Below are positions 39,276 through 49,141 of a stretch of 64,000 nucleotides of DNA, in pieces. The translations under genes were made by a program, and so were the position numbers. The notes beneath the pieces were generated by a model, which saw only the letters and a list, made by a program, of their open reading frames with translations, made no database searches and had not been told where the DNA came from. This DNA comes from Jannaschia sp. W003 (lineage in GTDB: Bacteria > Pseudomonadota > Alphaproteobacteria > Rhodobacterales > Rhodobacteraceae): assembly GCF_025144335.1 (NCBI RefSeq), contig NZ_CP083539.1:1675501-1739500 (forward strand). The letters are read 5' to 3'. Within the stretch, counting starts at the first letter, position 1, and every line of letters starts with the position of its first letter.

Positions 39276-41232
39276 GCGGCTCGGGGCGCGGCTCGGCGGC
39301 GGCCTCCTCGCGGGCGCGGTCGGCGGCCTCGCCGGCGGCGCGTGCCTCCTCGGCGGCCTCCTCGTCCTCGCCGAAGCGCTGCATCAGCGCGTTCTCGAAG
39401 TCCTTGTTGTAGGCCTTCGCGCGCTCCACGTACTCGGCGTTCTGCGACAGCGGCACCCCGGGCTTCCAGAGCCTCGCGAGGTCCAGCAGCATGGTCCGGT
39501 CGTGGCGGAAGTAGGCGTCGCGCGCGCGCAGGGCCTCGGCGTCGGACCAGCCCATGCGCTCGAGCACGTAGCGGCCTGCGCGCAGAGCGCTGTCGAACAT
39601 CTCGCGCACGATGTCGTCGGCGCCCGCGCGGTAGAGCTCGTAGGCGTGGGTGCGGTCGTAGGCACGGGCGATGATCTGGATGTCCGGGTTGATCGAGCGC
39701 GCGGTCTTCACCAGCCGCACCGCGTCGGCCCGGTCGTCTAGCGCGATTACCAGCAGCGTGGCCTTGCTCAGCCCCGCGGCCTTCAGGAGCTCGGGGCGCG
39801 TGGGGTCGCCCACGTAGGTCTTGAGCCCGAAGGTGCGCAGGAGCTGGATCGTCTCAATGTCGTGGTCGAGCACCACCGTGCGCAGGCCGGCCGCCTGCAG
39901 CATCCGGTGCACCACCTGCCCGAAGCGGCCCACGCCGGCGATAATGACCTCGCCCTCCTCGTCGATCTCGTCGGGCTCGATCTCGGGCAGGCCGGGCGCG
40001 CGGGCGGCGTACCAGTCGTAGAGGATGAACAGGATCGGCGTCAGCAGCATCGAGAGCGCGACGATCAGCAGGAACAGCGCCGAGAGGGCCGGGGTCAGCA
40101 AGCCTTGCGCCAGCGCCAGCGAGACCAGCACGAAGCCGAACTCGCCGGCCTGGGCGAGGGACAGCGTGAAGAGGATGCGGTCGCGCCCGCGCAGGCCGAA
40201 CAGCGAGCCCAGGCCGAACAGCACCGCGCCCTTCAGCGCGATCAGTCCCAGCACCAGCCCCGCCACCAGGAAGGGCGCGCCCATCAGCACGCCGAAATCG
40301 ATACCCGCGCCCACGGTGATGAAGAAGAGGCCGAGCAGGAGGCCCTTGAACGGCTCGATGTCGGCTTCCAGCTCGTGCCGATACTCGGAGTTGGCAAGCA
40401 CCACGCCCGCGAGAAAGGTACCGAGCGCCGGCGACAGGCCCACCAACATCATCAGTGCCGCGACACCTATCACGAACAGCAGCGAGACCACCGTGAGCAT
40501 CTCGCGGATCTGCGCGCGGCCGACCCAGGCGAAGACGGGCCGCGTCAGGAAGCGCCCGCCCAGGATCACGAAGGCGACCGCGGCGATGGTGGCGAGCGCC
40601 ACGCCCCAGGGCGGCAGGGTGTCGATGAACGAGGTGACCTGCTCGGCCATCTGCGCCGACGCCCCGTCGCCCACGGGCACGGCGGCGTCGTGGCCGCCAT
40701 GCTCCTCGGGGGCGTGGTAGCCCGGCGCGAAGAGCGGCAGGAGCGCGAGCAGCGGGATCACCGCGATGTCCTGGCTGAGCAGCACCGAAAAGGCGTGGCG
40801 CCCGCCCGGGGTCTGGTTGAGCCGCTTCTCCTGCAGGGTCTGCATCACGATCGCCGTGGACGAGAGCGAGAACGCGGCGCCCGCCGCAGCCGCCACGGCG
40901 AGGGTCTGCCCCATCGCCAGCGCGGCGCCGCCCACCAGAAGCGCGGTCAGCACGACCTGACCGCCGCCGAGGCCCAGGAGGCGCGCGCGCCAGCGCCAGA
41001 GCGTGGCGGGGTCCAGCTCCAGCCCGATCAGGAACAGCATCATGACGACGCCGAACTCGGCGAAGTGCTGCAGGTCCGCGGTCTCGGAGCCGACGAGGCC
41101 TGTGAGCGGGCCGATCATCACGCCGGCCACGAGGTAGCCCAGCACCGAGCCGAGCCCGAGGCGCACGGCCGCGGGCACGCAGATCGTCGCCGCGGCGAGA
41201 TATACGACGGCCATGAGCAGCACGGATTCCAT
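39253..41232 (-). CDS. Monovalent cation:proton antiporter-2 (Kef-type) with RCK domain
   Basis: A 659-residue potassium/proton antiporter of the CPA2 family. About twelve N-terminal membrane helices include SVLGYLVAGVMIGPLTGLVG, FSLSSTAIVMQTLQE, SVLLSQDIAVIPLLALLPLF with the conserved QD, and GTFLAGVVLANSEYRHELE. A TrkA-N/RCK nucleotide-sensing domain follows at about 420-540 (VIIAGVGRFGQVV). The C-terminal tail is charged and Ala/Glu/Arg-rich. KefB or KefC would be the nearest relatives; no KefF/KefG partner is adjacent. The stop overlaps the FUSC-like gene by 23 bases on the opposite strand. Confidence 0.93.
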   Translation of the reverse strand: MESVLLMAVVYLAAATICVPAAVRLGLGSVLGYLVAGVMIGPLTGLVGSETADLQHFAEFGVVMMLFLIGLELDPATLWRWRARLLGLGGGQVVLTALLVGGAALAMGQTLAVAAAAGAAFSLSSTAIVMQTLQEKRLNQTPGGRHAFSVLLSQDIAVIPLLALLPLFAPGYHAPEEHGGHDAAVPVGDGASAQMAEQVTSFIDTLPPWGVALATIAAVAFVILGGRFLTRPVFAWVGRAQIREMLTVVSLLFVIGVAALMMLVGLSPALGTFLAGVVLANSEYRHELEADIEPFKGLLLGLFFITVGAGIDFGVLMGAPFLVAGLVLGLIALKGAVLFGLGSLFGLRGRDRILFTLSLAQAGEFGFVLVSLALAQGLLTPALSALFLLIVALSMLLTPILFILYDWYAARAPGLPEIEPDEIDEEGEVIIAGVGRFGQVVHRMLQAAGLRTVVLDHDIETIQLLRTFGLKTYVGDPTRPELLKAAGLSKATLLVIALDDRADAVRLVKTARSINPDIQIIARAYDRTHAYELYRAGADDIVREMFDSALRAGRYVLERMGWSDAEALRARDAYFRHDRTMLLDLARLWKPGVPLSQNAEYVERAKAYNKDFENALMQRFGEDEEAAEEARAAGEAADRAREEAAAEPRPEPPSRRAAG

Positions 41233-41308
41233 GCACCCGCATTAGGCGAGCGGCCCCCGTCATGCCAGCACCGATCCCCCGACGGGGACCACGTTCCCGC
41301 GATGCCGC

Positions 41309-41782
41309 CTAGACGGGCAGGGGCGCGTCGCGCTTCGGCTGGTCCATCACGATCTGGCTGCGCACCCGGCTGACCGCGGGGTGGGACAGGAGGGTGCCGT
41401 GGATCAGGGCGTTGAGGGCCGGCAGGTCCTCGCACCAGACGCGCAGCAGGTAGTCGGCCTCGCCGGTCAGGGTCCAGACCGAGGTGACCTCTGCGCGCGC
41501 CTCGAGAAGGCGCAGGAAGGCGCGGGCCTCGCGCGGCTCGTGGGTGGCCATGGCGACCTGCACGAAAGCCTGCACCCGCAGGCCGAGATGCGCCGGGTCG
41601 AGGCGGGCCACGGTCGCGCGCACGTAGCCCTCGGCCTCCAGCCGCGCGCGGCGGCGGCCCGCCTGGCTCGCCGAGAGACCCAGCGCTTGGCCCAGCGCCT
41701 CGGCCGTCAGGCCCGCGTCGCGCTGGATCAGCCGCAGGAGGTGGCGGTCGGTCTCGTTCAGGGAGGTGCGGGGATCGCGCAT
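41309..41782 (-). CDS. Lrp/AsnC family transcriptional regulator
   Basis: A 157-residue regulator. The N-terminal helix-turn-helix covers residues 8-50 (LRLIQRDAGLTAEALGQALG then LSASQAGRRRARLEAEG), and a RAM ligand-binding domain follows (FVQVAMATHEPREARAFLRL, with TGEADYLLRVWCEDLPALNA). It diverges from 4-hydroxyphenylpyruvate dioxygenase, so it probably senses an aromatic amino acid or a related keto acid and controls that gene. The ATG at 41782 begins MRDPRTSLNETDRHLL. A perfect palindrome sits 10 bases upstream of its start. Confidence 0.93.
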   Translation of the reverse strand: MRDPRTSLNETDRHLLRLIQRDAGLTAEALGQALGLSASQAGRRRARLEAEGYVRATVARLDPAHLGLRVQAFVQVAMATHEPREARAFLRLLEARAEVTSVWTLTGEADYLLRVWCEDLPALNALIHGTLLSHPAVSRVRSQIVMDQPKRDAPLPV

Positions 41783-41791
41783 GGGGGCGAT

Positions 41792-41807
41792 GTTTCGCAC
41801 GCGAAAC
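41792..41807. promoter_or_regulatory. Candidate Lrp-type operator (GTTTCGC-AC-GCGAAAC)
   Basis: A perfect 7+2+7 inverted repeat in the 110-base gap between the lrp-like and dioxygenase genes. Its length and symmetry fit an Lrp/AsnC dimer site, and its position next to the regulator start suggests autoregulation. Confidence 0.6.
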
Positions 41808-41892
41808 CCGTGAACGGAAGGTCGATCGGGGCGGGATAAGCGCGGAACGCGCCCCGCGGTGGTGGTATCCTTGGCCCAAACAGGAGGCACCC

Positions 41893-42986
<1,094 letters not shown>

Positions 42987-42987
<1 letters not shown>

Positions 42988-43003
42988 GGCGAGCCGCTCG
43001 CCC
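42987..43003 (+). terminator. Hairpin at the hppD stop codon
   Basis: GGGCGAG/CTCGCCC with loop CCG begins at the last base of the stop codon. The stem is 7 bp with no T-tract, so termination is only a possibility. Confidence 0.4.
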
Positions 43004-43040
43004 GGAGGGTGTGCGCTGTCCGGGCGGGCGGAGGTGCGAT

Positions 43041-43050
43041 CACAATTGTG
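43041..43050. promoter_or_regulatory. Palindrome CACAATTGTG
   Basis: A perfect 10-base palindrome within GATCACAATTGTGCCCC, AT-rich in otherwise GC-rich DNA, downstream of hppD. It could be a regulator site for the gene at 43425; no factor can be named. Confidence 0.35.
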
Positions 43051-43176
43051 CCCCGCATGCGATCCATCGGGGAACAATCGCGCGGGGCGCCCGTTGCCCT
43101 TGCGAACCATCTGCGGCGGAGAGCCCGGGCCCCTTCGACACCGCCCCCTCCCGCCGTCGCCGCGCCTCTTCGAACA

Positions 43177-43196
43177 CGGACCGGCCTGCCGGTCCG
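43177..43196. repeat. Hairpin CGGACCGG/CCGGTCCG
   Basis: An 8-bp perfect stem with a CCTG loop in the noncoding region. Its function is unknown. Confidence 0.4.
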
Positions 43197-43254
43197 GCGA
43201 GGCTCCGGGCGCTTCCTGGTGGTTGTGCGGTGCGGGAAGTGTCCGTCTGAGCGG

Positions 43255-43280
43255 CGCCCCGGTCTGAAAAGGCCGGGGCG
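43255..43280 (+). terminator. Hairpin with A-rich loop, possible sRNA or leader terminator
   Basis: CGCCCCGG and CCGGGGCG pair around the loop TCTGAAAAGG, followed by TCTGTTCG. The lack of a T-run makes it a weak intrinsic terminator. It could end a short transcript that starts upstream. Confidence 0.35.
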
Positions 43281-43359
43281 TCTGTTCGTCCGGGGCACAC
43301 GAAGTCCGCACGGCCGGTCACGGGGAATCTACCGCAGCATGCGAAACCGGCGCGGGGGG

Positions 43360-43397
43360 GATCGCCGTTCTCCGTCCTGCCCGGCGCGCCGGCGATC
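43360..43397 (+). repeat. Nested inverted repeats in the leader of the EF-hand gene
   Basis: GATCGCCG (43360-43367) pairs with CGGCGATC (43390-43397), and the palindrome CCGGCGCGCCGG (43381-43392) overlaps the 3' arm, so two mutually exclusive structures are possible. The CAGGAG ribosome-binding site (43412-43417) lies just beyond. Confidence 0.4.
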
Positions 43398-43424
43398 GGC
43401 CCCGGGACCAGACAGGAGATCATC

Positions 43425-43937
43425 ATGCGTACCGCGATCACCGCCACCGCCCTAGCCCTCGCGCTCGCCGCCACCGGGGCGCAGGCCTACACCGGCGTCT
43501 CGCCGACCCTCCTCGCCGACGCCCAGCGCACGGTTTCGGAACTCGGCCTCGACGTCGACTTCGACGCCCTCACCGACGAGCAGGTCATCGAGATTTACTT
43601 CGCCGGAAGCGAGGACATGGCATCCGAGAAGATCCGCAAGATCGAGGCCGCGCTGAACGGCGAGGGGACGGCCAGGGCCATCCTCGAGCGGCGCGTCGTG
43701 GTGCGCGACGTGAACGGCGACGGCACGGTCGGCTTCGACGAGAACGGCCTGATGCCGCAGGGCGAGAACTCGGTCGTCGCCTCGGTGCAGAACTACCTCG
43801 ACGTGAACGGCTTCGACGTCGACGCCTCGACCCTCACCGACGCGCAGGTCGCCGAGATCTACCTCACCGCGTTCGGCGACCAGGAGAACGGCATGGAGCC
43901 CTCGCGCGACCGGATCGAGACCTTCCTCGACATGTGA
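43425..43937 (+). CDS. Secreted protein with one EF-hand loop between two internal repeats
   Basis: A 170-residue exported protein that I do not recognise as a named family. A signal peptide (MRTAITATALALALAATGAQ then AY) precedes repeat 1 (about residues 27-77) and repeat 2 (about 117-168). They align through GLDVDFDALTDEQVIEIY and GFDVDASTLTDAQVAEIY. Between them is a canonical EF-hand loop, DVNGDGTVGFDE (residues 95-106), with Asp, Asn and Asp at positions 1, 3 and 5 and Glu at 12. A periplasmic or secreted calcium-responsive role is an inference. The composition is acidic, with no Cys. It stands alone, with a strong leader structure and a terminator. Confidence 0.82.
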   Translation: MRTAITATALALALAATGAQAYTGVSPTLLADAQRTVSELGLDVDFDALTDEQVIEIYFAGSEDMASEKIRKIEAALNGEGTARAILERRVVVRDVNGDGTVGFDENGLMPQGENSVVASVQNYLDVNGFDVDASTLTDAQVAEIYLTAFGDQENGMEPSRDRIETFLDM

Positions 43938-43959
43938 CCCGCCCCCGGGCGCGAACGCG

Positions 43960-43986
43960 AAGGGCCGCCCCGAGGGGCGGCCCTTT
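43960..43986. terminator. Bidirectional terminator between the EF-hand gene and pntB
   Basis: AAGGGCCGCCCC (43960-43971) pairs with GGGGCGGCCCTT (43974-43985), giving an 11-12 bp stem with a tight loop and T residues at the 3' side. It lies 22 bases after the EF-hand stop and 17 bases beyond the pntB stop on the other strand. It is one of the clearest terminators here. Confidence 0.7.
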
Positions 43987-44003
43987 CCCGTCCGCGGGTG
44001 GCG

Positions 44004-45497
44004 TCAGAGCTTGGCGTTCAGCGCATCGACGCTCGCCTTGGCGTCGCCGTAGAACATCCGCGTGTTCTCCTTGTAGAAGAGCGGGTTCTCGATGCCCGAG
44101 TAGCCCGTGCCCTGGCCGCGCTTCGACACGAAAACCTGCTTGGCCTTCCACACCTCCAGCACCGGCATGCCCGCGATGGGCGAGTTCGGGTCGTCCTGCG
44201 CGGCCGGGTTCACGATGTCGTTCGAACCGATCACGATGGCCACGTCCGTCGAGGGGAAGTCGTCGTTGATCTCGTCCATCTCGAGCACGATGTCGTAGGG
44301 CACGCGCGCCTCGGCCAGGAGCACGTTCATGTGGCCGGGCAGGCGGCCCGCGACGGGGTGGATGGCGAAGCGCACCTCCTTGCCCTTGGCGCGCAGCTTG
44401 CGGACCAGCTCGGACACGGATTGCTGCGCCTGCGCCACGGCCATGCCGTAGCCCGGCACGATCACCACGCTGTCGGCGTCCTCCAGCGCTGCCGCCACGC
44501 CGTCGGCGTCGACGGCGACCTGCTCGCCCTCCACGGCCATCTGCTCGCCCTGCGCGCCGCCGAAGCCGCCCAGGATCACGGACACGAACGAGCGGTTCAT
44601 GGCCTTGCACATGATGTAGGAGAGGATCGCGCCCGAGGAGCCGACCAGCGCGCCGACCACGATCAGGAGGTCGTTGCCGAGCGAGAAGCCGATCGCCGCT
44701 GCCGCCCAGCCCGAGTAGCTGTTGAGCATCGACACCACGACCGGCATGTCGGCGCCGCCGATCCCGGTGATGAGGTGGTAGCCGATGAAGAGCGCGGCCA
44801 ACGTCATCAGGAGGAGCGGGAATGCCCCGCCCGAGGCGATGTACCAGAACAGGCACAGCACCGAGATCGCGGCGGCGGCGGCGTTCAGCATGTGCCCGCC
44901 GGGCAGCTGCTTGGCGGCCGACGAGACGCGTCCCGCCAGCTTGCCGTAGGCCACCACGGAGCCGGTGAAGGTGATCGCGCCGATGAACACGCCGAGGAAC
45001 AGCTCGATCCGCAGGATCGTGATCTCCACGGGGATCTTCTTGGCGACCACGGCGGCGAAGCCCCGGAACGTGTCCGCCACGGCGGCCGACGCCAGCGCCG
45101 CCTCGGGCGTCTCGAGGGGCACGCGCGGGAAGGGCAGGGCGGCGGCCTGGAAGGCCTCGGCCACGCGGCCGATCTCGACGTGGGCGTTGAAGCCCACGAA
45201 CACGGCCGCAAGGCCCACGAGGGAGTGCATCGCCGCGACCAGCTCGGGCATCTGCGTCATCTGCACCCGGTTGGCGAGCTGCCAGCCGACCACGCCGCCG
45301 AGCGCGATCAGCACGATCGACAGGAGCGACAGGCCGGAGCCCGGCCCGATCAGCGTGGCGAGCACGGCCAGAGCCATGCCCGCGATGCCGTACCAGACCG
45401 CGCGCTTGGCGCTCTCCTGGCCCGACAGGCCGCCGAGCGAGAAGACGAAGAGGACGGCGGCGACCACGTAGGCCGCGATGGTGAATCCGTATTCCAT
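44004..45497 (-). CDS. pntB: NAD(P) transhydrogenase beta subunit
   Basis: The membrane and NADP-binding subunit of the proton-translocating transhydrogenase; 497 residues. An N-terminal membrane domain of about nine helices covers 1-290 ([40 protein letters not shown] with conserved charged residues). The domain III NADP site follows ([20 protein letters not shown], and [20 protein letters not shown]), ending [16 protein letters not shown]. It lies 13 bases after pntA and is cotranscribed with it. The pair makes NADPH using the proton gradient. Confidence 0.97.
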   Translation of the reverse strand: MEYGFTIAAYVVAAVLFVFSLGGLSGQESAKRAVWYGIAGMALAVLATLIGPGSGLSLLSIVLIALGGVVGWQLANRVQMTQMPELVAAMHSLVGLAAVFVGFNAHVEIGRVAEAFQAAALPFPRVPLETPEAALASAAVADTFRGFAAVVAKKIPVEITILRIELFLGVFIGAITFTGSVVAYGKLAGRVSSAAKQLPGGHMLNAAAAAISVLCLFWYIASGGAFPLLLMTLAALFIGYHLITGIGGADMPVVVSMLNSYSGWAAAAIGFSLGNDLLIVVGALVGSSGAILSYIMCKAMNRSFVSVILGGFGGAQGEQMAVEGEQVAVDADGVAAALEDADSVVIVPGYGMAVAQAQQSVSELVRKLRAKGKEVRFAIHPVAGRLPGHMNVLLAEARVPYDIVLEMDEINDDFPSTDVAIVIGSNDIVNPAAQDDPNSPIAGMPVLEVWKAKQVFVSKRGQGTGYSGIENPLFYKENTRMFYGDAKASVDALNAKL

Positions 45498-45510
45498 TGC
45501 CGGGCCCCCT

Positions 45511-47088
45511 TCAGGATTTCTGGAACATGGCGAGCATGCGCCGGGTGACCATGAAGCCGCCGAAGATGTTGATCCCGGCCATGAACACCGACAGCGCCGC
45601 CAGGATCACCACCAGCCACGAGCCCGAGCCGATCTGCATCAGCGCGCCCAGGATGATGATCGAGGAGATGGCGTTGGTCACGGCCATCAGGGGCGTGTGC
45701 AGGCTGTGGGCCACGTTCCAGATCACCTGGAAGCCCACGAACACGGCGAGCACGAAGACGATGAAGTGCTGCATGAAGCTGGCCGGCGTGAAGAGGCCCG
45801 CGAGCAGGATCAGCGCGCCGCCGCCCGCGAGCAGGCCGACCTGCCGCTTTGTCTCGGCGCGGAACGCCTCGATCTCGGCCGCGCGCTTCTCCTCGGCGGT
45901 GGGGATCACGACCTTCTCGCGCGGCTTGGCCGCCGCGATCGCCTGCACCTTGGGCGGTGGGGGCGGCCAGGTGATCTCGCCGGCGTGGGTCACGGTGGCG
46001 CCGCGGATCACGTCGTCCTCCATGTCGTGGACGATCGCGCCGTCCTTGCCGGGGGTGAGGTCGGCGATCATGTGGCGCACGTTGTTGCCGTAGAGCACGC
46101 TCGCCTGCGTGCCCATGCGCGAGGGGAAGTCGGTGTAGCCGACGATCGTCACGTCGTTCTCGGTGACGACCTTCTCGTCCTTCACCGTCAGCTCGCAGTT
46201 GCCGCCCCGCTCGGCGGCGAGGTCGACGACCACGGAGCCGGGCTTCATGGCGCGCACCATGTCCTCGGTCCAAAGGACCGGGGCGGGGCGGTTCGGGATC
46301 AGCGCGGTGGTGACGACGATGTCGATGTCGGGCGCCAGCTCGCGGAACTTGGCGAGCTGCTTGGCTTGGAACTCGGGGCTCGAGGGGGGCGCGTAGCCGC
46401 CCGTGGCGGCCCCGTCGGGCAGCTCGCTGTCCTCGAACTCGAGGTACACGAACTCGGCACCCATCGACTCGATCTGCTCGGCCACCTCGGGACGCACGTC
46501 GAAGGCGTAGACCTGCGCGCCCAGGGACGTGGCCGTGCCGATGGCGGCGAGGCCCGCGACGCCCGCGCCGACCACGAGGATCTTGGCGGGCGGCACCTTG
46601 CCGGCCGCCGTGACCTGCCCCGTCAGGAAGCGGCCGAAGTTGTTGGCCCCCTCAATGACGGCGCGGTAGCCGGCGATGTTGGCCATGGACGACAGCGCGT
46701 CCATCTTCTGCGCGCGGGAGATGCGGGGCACCATGTCCATGGCGATCACGGTGGCGCCCTTGCTCTTCGCGAGTTCCAGCAGCGCCTCGTTCGAGCCGGG
46801 GTAGAAGAACGAGATCAGCGTCTGGCCGCGGCGCAGGCGCTTCGTCTCGGCCTCGGTGGGGGGCTGGACCTTGGCCACCACGTCCACCGCCTTGAAGAGT
46901 TGCGCCGCGGTCTTCTCGACCGTGACGCCCGCCGCCTCGTAGGCGGCATCCGTGAAGCCCGCGGGCACGCCGGCGCCGCTCTCGACGTGGACCTCGTGGC
47001 CGAGCTTCCGAAGCTGCGTCGCGCTCTCGGGCGTGACGGCGACGCGCCGCTCGCCCTCCTGGACCTCTTTCGGTGCGCCGATCTTCAT
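45511..47088 (-). CDS. pntA: NAD(P) transhydrogenase alpha subunit
   Basis: The NAD-binding subunit of the transhydrogenase; 525 residues, with soluble domain I and the membrane alpha2 part fused as in E. coli (some alphaproteobacteria split it). Domain I starts [20 protein letters not shown], with the NAD motif [20 protein letters not shown] and the conserved loop [18 protein letters not shown]. The C-terminal region from about 410 has three to four membrane helices. The ATG at 47088 is used. It diverges from the SDR gene with 107 bases between starts, which include an imperfect inverted repeat, TCCCCTGAAG/CTTCGGGGGA (about 47111-47141). Confidence 0.97.
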   Translation of the reverse strand: MKIGAPKEVQEGERRVAVTPESATQLRKLGHEVHVESGAGVPAGFTDAAYEAAGVTVEKTAAQLFKAVDVVAKVQPPTEAETKRLRRGQTLISFFYPGSNEALLELAKSKGATVIAMDMVPRISRAQKMDALSSMANIAGYRAVIEGANNFGRFLTGQVTAAGKVPPAKILVVGAGVAGLAAIGTATSLGAQVYAFDVRPEVAEQIESMGAEFVYLEFEDSELPDGAATGGYAPPSSPEFQAKQLAKFRELAPDIDIVVTTALIPNRPAPVLWTEDMVRAMKPGSVVVDLAAERGGNCELTVKDEKVVTENDVTIVGYTDFPSRMGTQASVLYGNNVRHMIADLTPGKDGAIVHDMEDDVIRGATVTHAGEITWPPPPPKVQAIAAAKPREKVVIPTAEEKRAAEIEAFRAETKRQVGLLAGGGALILLAGLFTPASFMQHFIVFVLAVFVGFQVIWNVAHSLHTPLMAVTNAISSIIILGALMQIGSGSWLVVILAALSVFMAGINIFGGFMVTRRMLAMFQKS

Positions 47089-47195
47089 GCGTATCTCTCC
47101 CCAAGAGCTTCCCCTGAAGTTTTCGTTACCTTCGGGGGAGGGGGGCGGCAAGGCGACGGAGGCCCTTGGCGACCATTGGAAGGGAGTTTGCGACC

Positions 47196-47945
47196 ATGAC
47201 GGGCGATCTGGAGGGACGGCACGCGCTGGTGACCGGCGGCGGCACCGGGATCGGGCGCGCCATCGCGGAAGCCCTGCGCGACGCGGGCGCGGCCGTCACC
47301 GTCACGGGCCGCCGCCGCGCGGTGCTGGCGGCGGTCGAGGGCTGCACGCCGGTCGCGATGGACGTGGCCGAGGAACAGTCGGTCGCGGACGGCGTGGCCG
47401 AGGCGCGCGCGGCGAACGGCCCCGTGCACATCTGCGTCGCCAACGCCGGGATCGCCGAGGGCCGCAGCTTGCGCGACGCCGACGCCGCGTTCTGGCGCCG
47501 CATGATGGCGGTGAACCTCGACGGCACCTACCACACGTTCCGCGCCTGCCTGCCCGACATGCTGGAGGCCGGCTGGGGCCGGGCCATCGCGGTGTCGTCG
47601 ATCGCCGGATTGAAGGGCCTGCGCGGCGCGTCCGCCTACACCGCATCGAAGCACGGCATGATCGGGCTGGTGCGCGGGCTGGCGGCCGACTTCGTGCAGA
47701 AGCCCCTGACCGTGAACGCGATCTGCCCCGCCTACGTCGATACCGACATCGTCACCACCAACCTCGCCAGCCTCCAGGCGCGCGGGCTGACCGAGGCGCA
47801 GGCGAACGCCGCGATCCTCGGCGCCAACCCCCACGGCCGGCTGATCGAGGCGGACGAGGTGGCCTCGCTCGCGCTCTGGCTCTGCTCCGAGGGCGCGCGC
47901 AGCGTGAACGGGCAGGCGCTGCAGGTGTCCGGGGGGGAGTTCTAG
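47196..47945 (+). CDS. SDR family oxidoreductase, 3-hydroxybutyrate dehydrogenase-like
   Basis: A 249-residue classical short-chain dehydrogenase. The nucleotide motif is TGGGTGIG (residues 13-20), then NAG, the catalytic Ser134/135 (SSIAG), Tyr148 and Lys152 (YTASK), and a C-terminal QVSGGEF like that of 3-hydroxybutyrate dehydrogenases. The substrate is uncertain. It starts an operon: its stop overlaps the GTG of kynureninase by one base, so a role alongside tryptophan degradation is possible. The ATG at 47196 has AAGGGAG ten bases upstream; an earlier in-frame TTG at 47166 is unlikely. Confidence 0.9.
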   Translation: MTGDLEGRHALVTGGGTGIGRAIAEALRDAGAAVTVTGRRRAVLAAVEGCTPVAMDVAEEQSVADGVAEARAANGPVHICVANAGIAEGRSLRDADAAFWRRMMAVNLDGTYHTFRACLPDMLEAGWGRAIAVSSIAGLKGLRGASAYTASKHGMIGLVRGLAADFVQKPLTVNAICPAYVDTDIVTTNLASLQARGLTEAQANAAILGANPHGRLIEADEVASLALWLCSEGARSVNGQALQVSGGEF

Positions 47946-49141
47946 TGGACTGGGACGCCACCCGCGCCCTGTTCGAGCTGTCCGAGGGGGTGATCTACCT
48001 CGACGGCAACTCGCTGGGTCCGATGCCGAAGGCGGCGCGGGCTGCGATGGCGCGGGTGCAGGACGAGTGGAGCCAGCAGCTCATCCGCGGCTGGAACCGC
48101 TGCGGCTGGATGGCCCAGCCCGCCGCCCTCGGCGACCGGATCGGGCGGCTGATCGGCGCGCCGCCGGGCACCACGGTGATCGGCGACACGCTGTCGGTGA
48201 AGGTGCACCAGGCGCTGGCCGCCGCCCTCGCGCTGCGGCCGGGGCGCCGGGTGATCCTGTCGGACACCGGCAACTTCCCCTCCGACCTCTACATGGCCGA
48301 GGGGCTGATCGAGGCTTTGGGGCAGGGGCACGAGTTGCGCCTCGCCGAACCCGAGGGCGTGGCCGAGGCCATCGAGGCCGCGGGCGACGACCTCGCAGTG
48401 CTGATGCTGACCGAGGTGGACTACCGGACGGGCCGCCGCCACGACATGCCGAAGCTCACGGCGCAGGCCCACGCGGCGGGGGCTCTGGCGATCTGGGACC
48501 TCGCTCACTCTGCGGGCGCGCTACCCGTCGACGTGGCGGGCGGCGGCGCCGACTTCGCGGTGGGCTGCACCTACAAGTACCTGAACGCCGGGCCGGGGGC
48601 GCCCGCGTTCATTCATGCGCGTCCCGACCTTGTCGACGAGGTCTCACCCGCGCTGTCGGGCTGGCTGGGTCATGCCGCGCCCTTCGCGTTCGAGCAGGGA
48701 TACCGCCCCGGGGCGGGCATCGAGCGCATGCGCGTGGGCACGCCGCCGGTGCTGCAAATGGCGGCCCTCGGGGCGGCTCTCGACATCTGGGACACCGTGG
48801 GCATGGACGCCCTGCGCGCCCGCTCCATCGCCCTGTGCGACCGGTTCATCGCCGGGGTCGAGGCGTCGTGCCCGGCGCTGACCCTCGCCTCGCCGCGCGA
48901 GGGCGCGCGCCGGGGCAGCCAGGTCAGCTTCCGCCACCCCGAGGGCTACGCGGTGATGCAGGCGCTGATCGCCCGCGGCGTGATCGGCGACTTCCGCGCG
49001 CCCGACATCCTGCGCTTCGGGTTCACGCCGCTCTACACCTCGGAAGGGGACGTGGACGGGGCCGTGCGCCACCTCGCCGAGATCCTCCGCACCGGCGAGT
49101 GGGACACGCCCGAGCACCGCGCCCGCGCCGCCGTCACGTGA
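47945..49141 (+). CDS. kynU: Kynureninase
   Basis: A PLP-dependent enzyme that splits kynurenine or 3-hydroxykynurenine into (3-hydroxy)anthranilate and alanine; 398 residues. Conserved features are the N-terminal YLDGNSLGPMPKAA, the aspartate that contacts the pyridine ring (IWDLAHSAGALPVD), the Schiff-base Lys211 in GCTYKYLNAGPGAPAF and the C-terminal RFGFTPLYTS. The start is a GTG at 47945 that overlaps the SDR stop (TAGTG). Tryptophan dioxygenase and kynurenine formamidase are not adjacent, so the pathway is completed elsewhere. It is also coupled to the following DUF3422 gene by GTGA. Confidence 0.95.
   Translation: MDWDATRALFELSEGVIYLDGNSLGPMPKAARAAMARVQDEWSQQLIRGWNRCGWMAQPAALGDRIGRLIGAPPGTTVIGDTLSVKVHQALAAALALRPGRRVILSDTGNFPSDLYMAEGLIEALGQGHELRLAEPEGVAEAIEAAGDDLAVLMLTEVDYRTGRRHDMPKLTAQAHAAGALAIWDLAHSAGALPVDVAGGGADFAVGCTYKYLNAGPGAPAFIHARPDLVDEVSPALSGWLGHAAPFAFEQGYRPGAGIERMRVGTPPVLQMAALGAALDIWDTVGMDALRARSIALCDRFIAGVEASCPALTLASPREGARRGSQVSFRHPEGYAVMQALIARGVIGDFRAPDILRFGFTPLYTSEGDVDGAVRHLAEILRTGEWDTPEHRARAAVT

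Larger units (their letters stand above)
42988..43424. other. 437-base noncoding region with multiple inverted repeats
   Basis: I see no coding sequence here. It contains the perfect palindrome CACAATTGTG (43041-43050), a hairpin with 8-bp arms (43177-43196), a second 8-bp hairpin with an A-rich loop (43255-43280), and nested inverted repeats just before the next gene (43360-43397). It is the long leader or promoter of the EF-hand gene and may hide a small RNA, which I cannot demonstrate. Confidence 0.5.
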
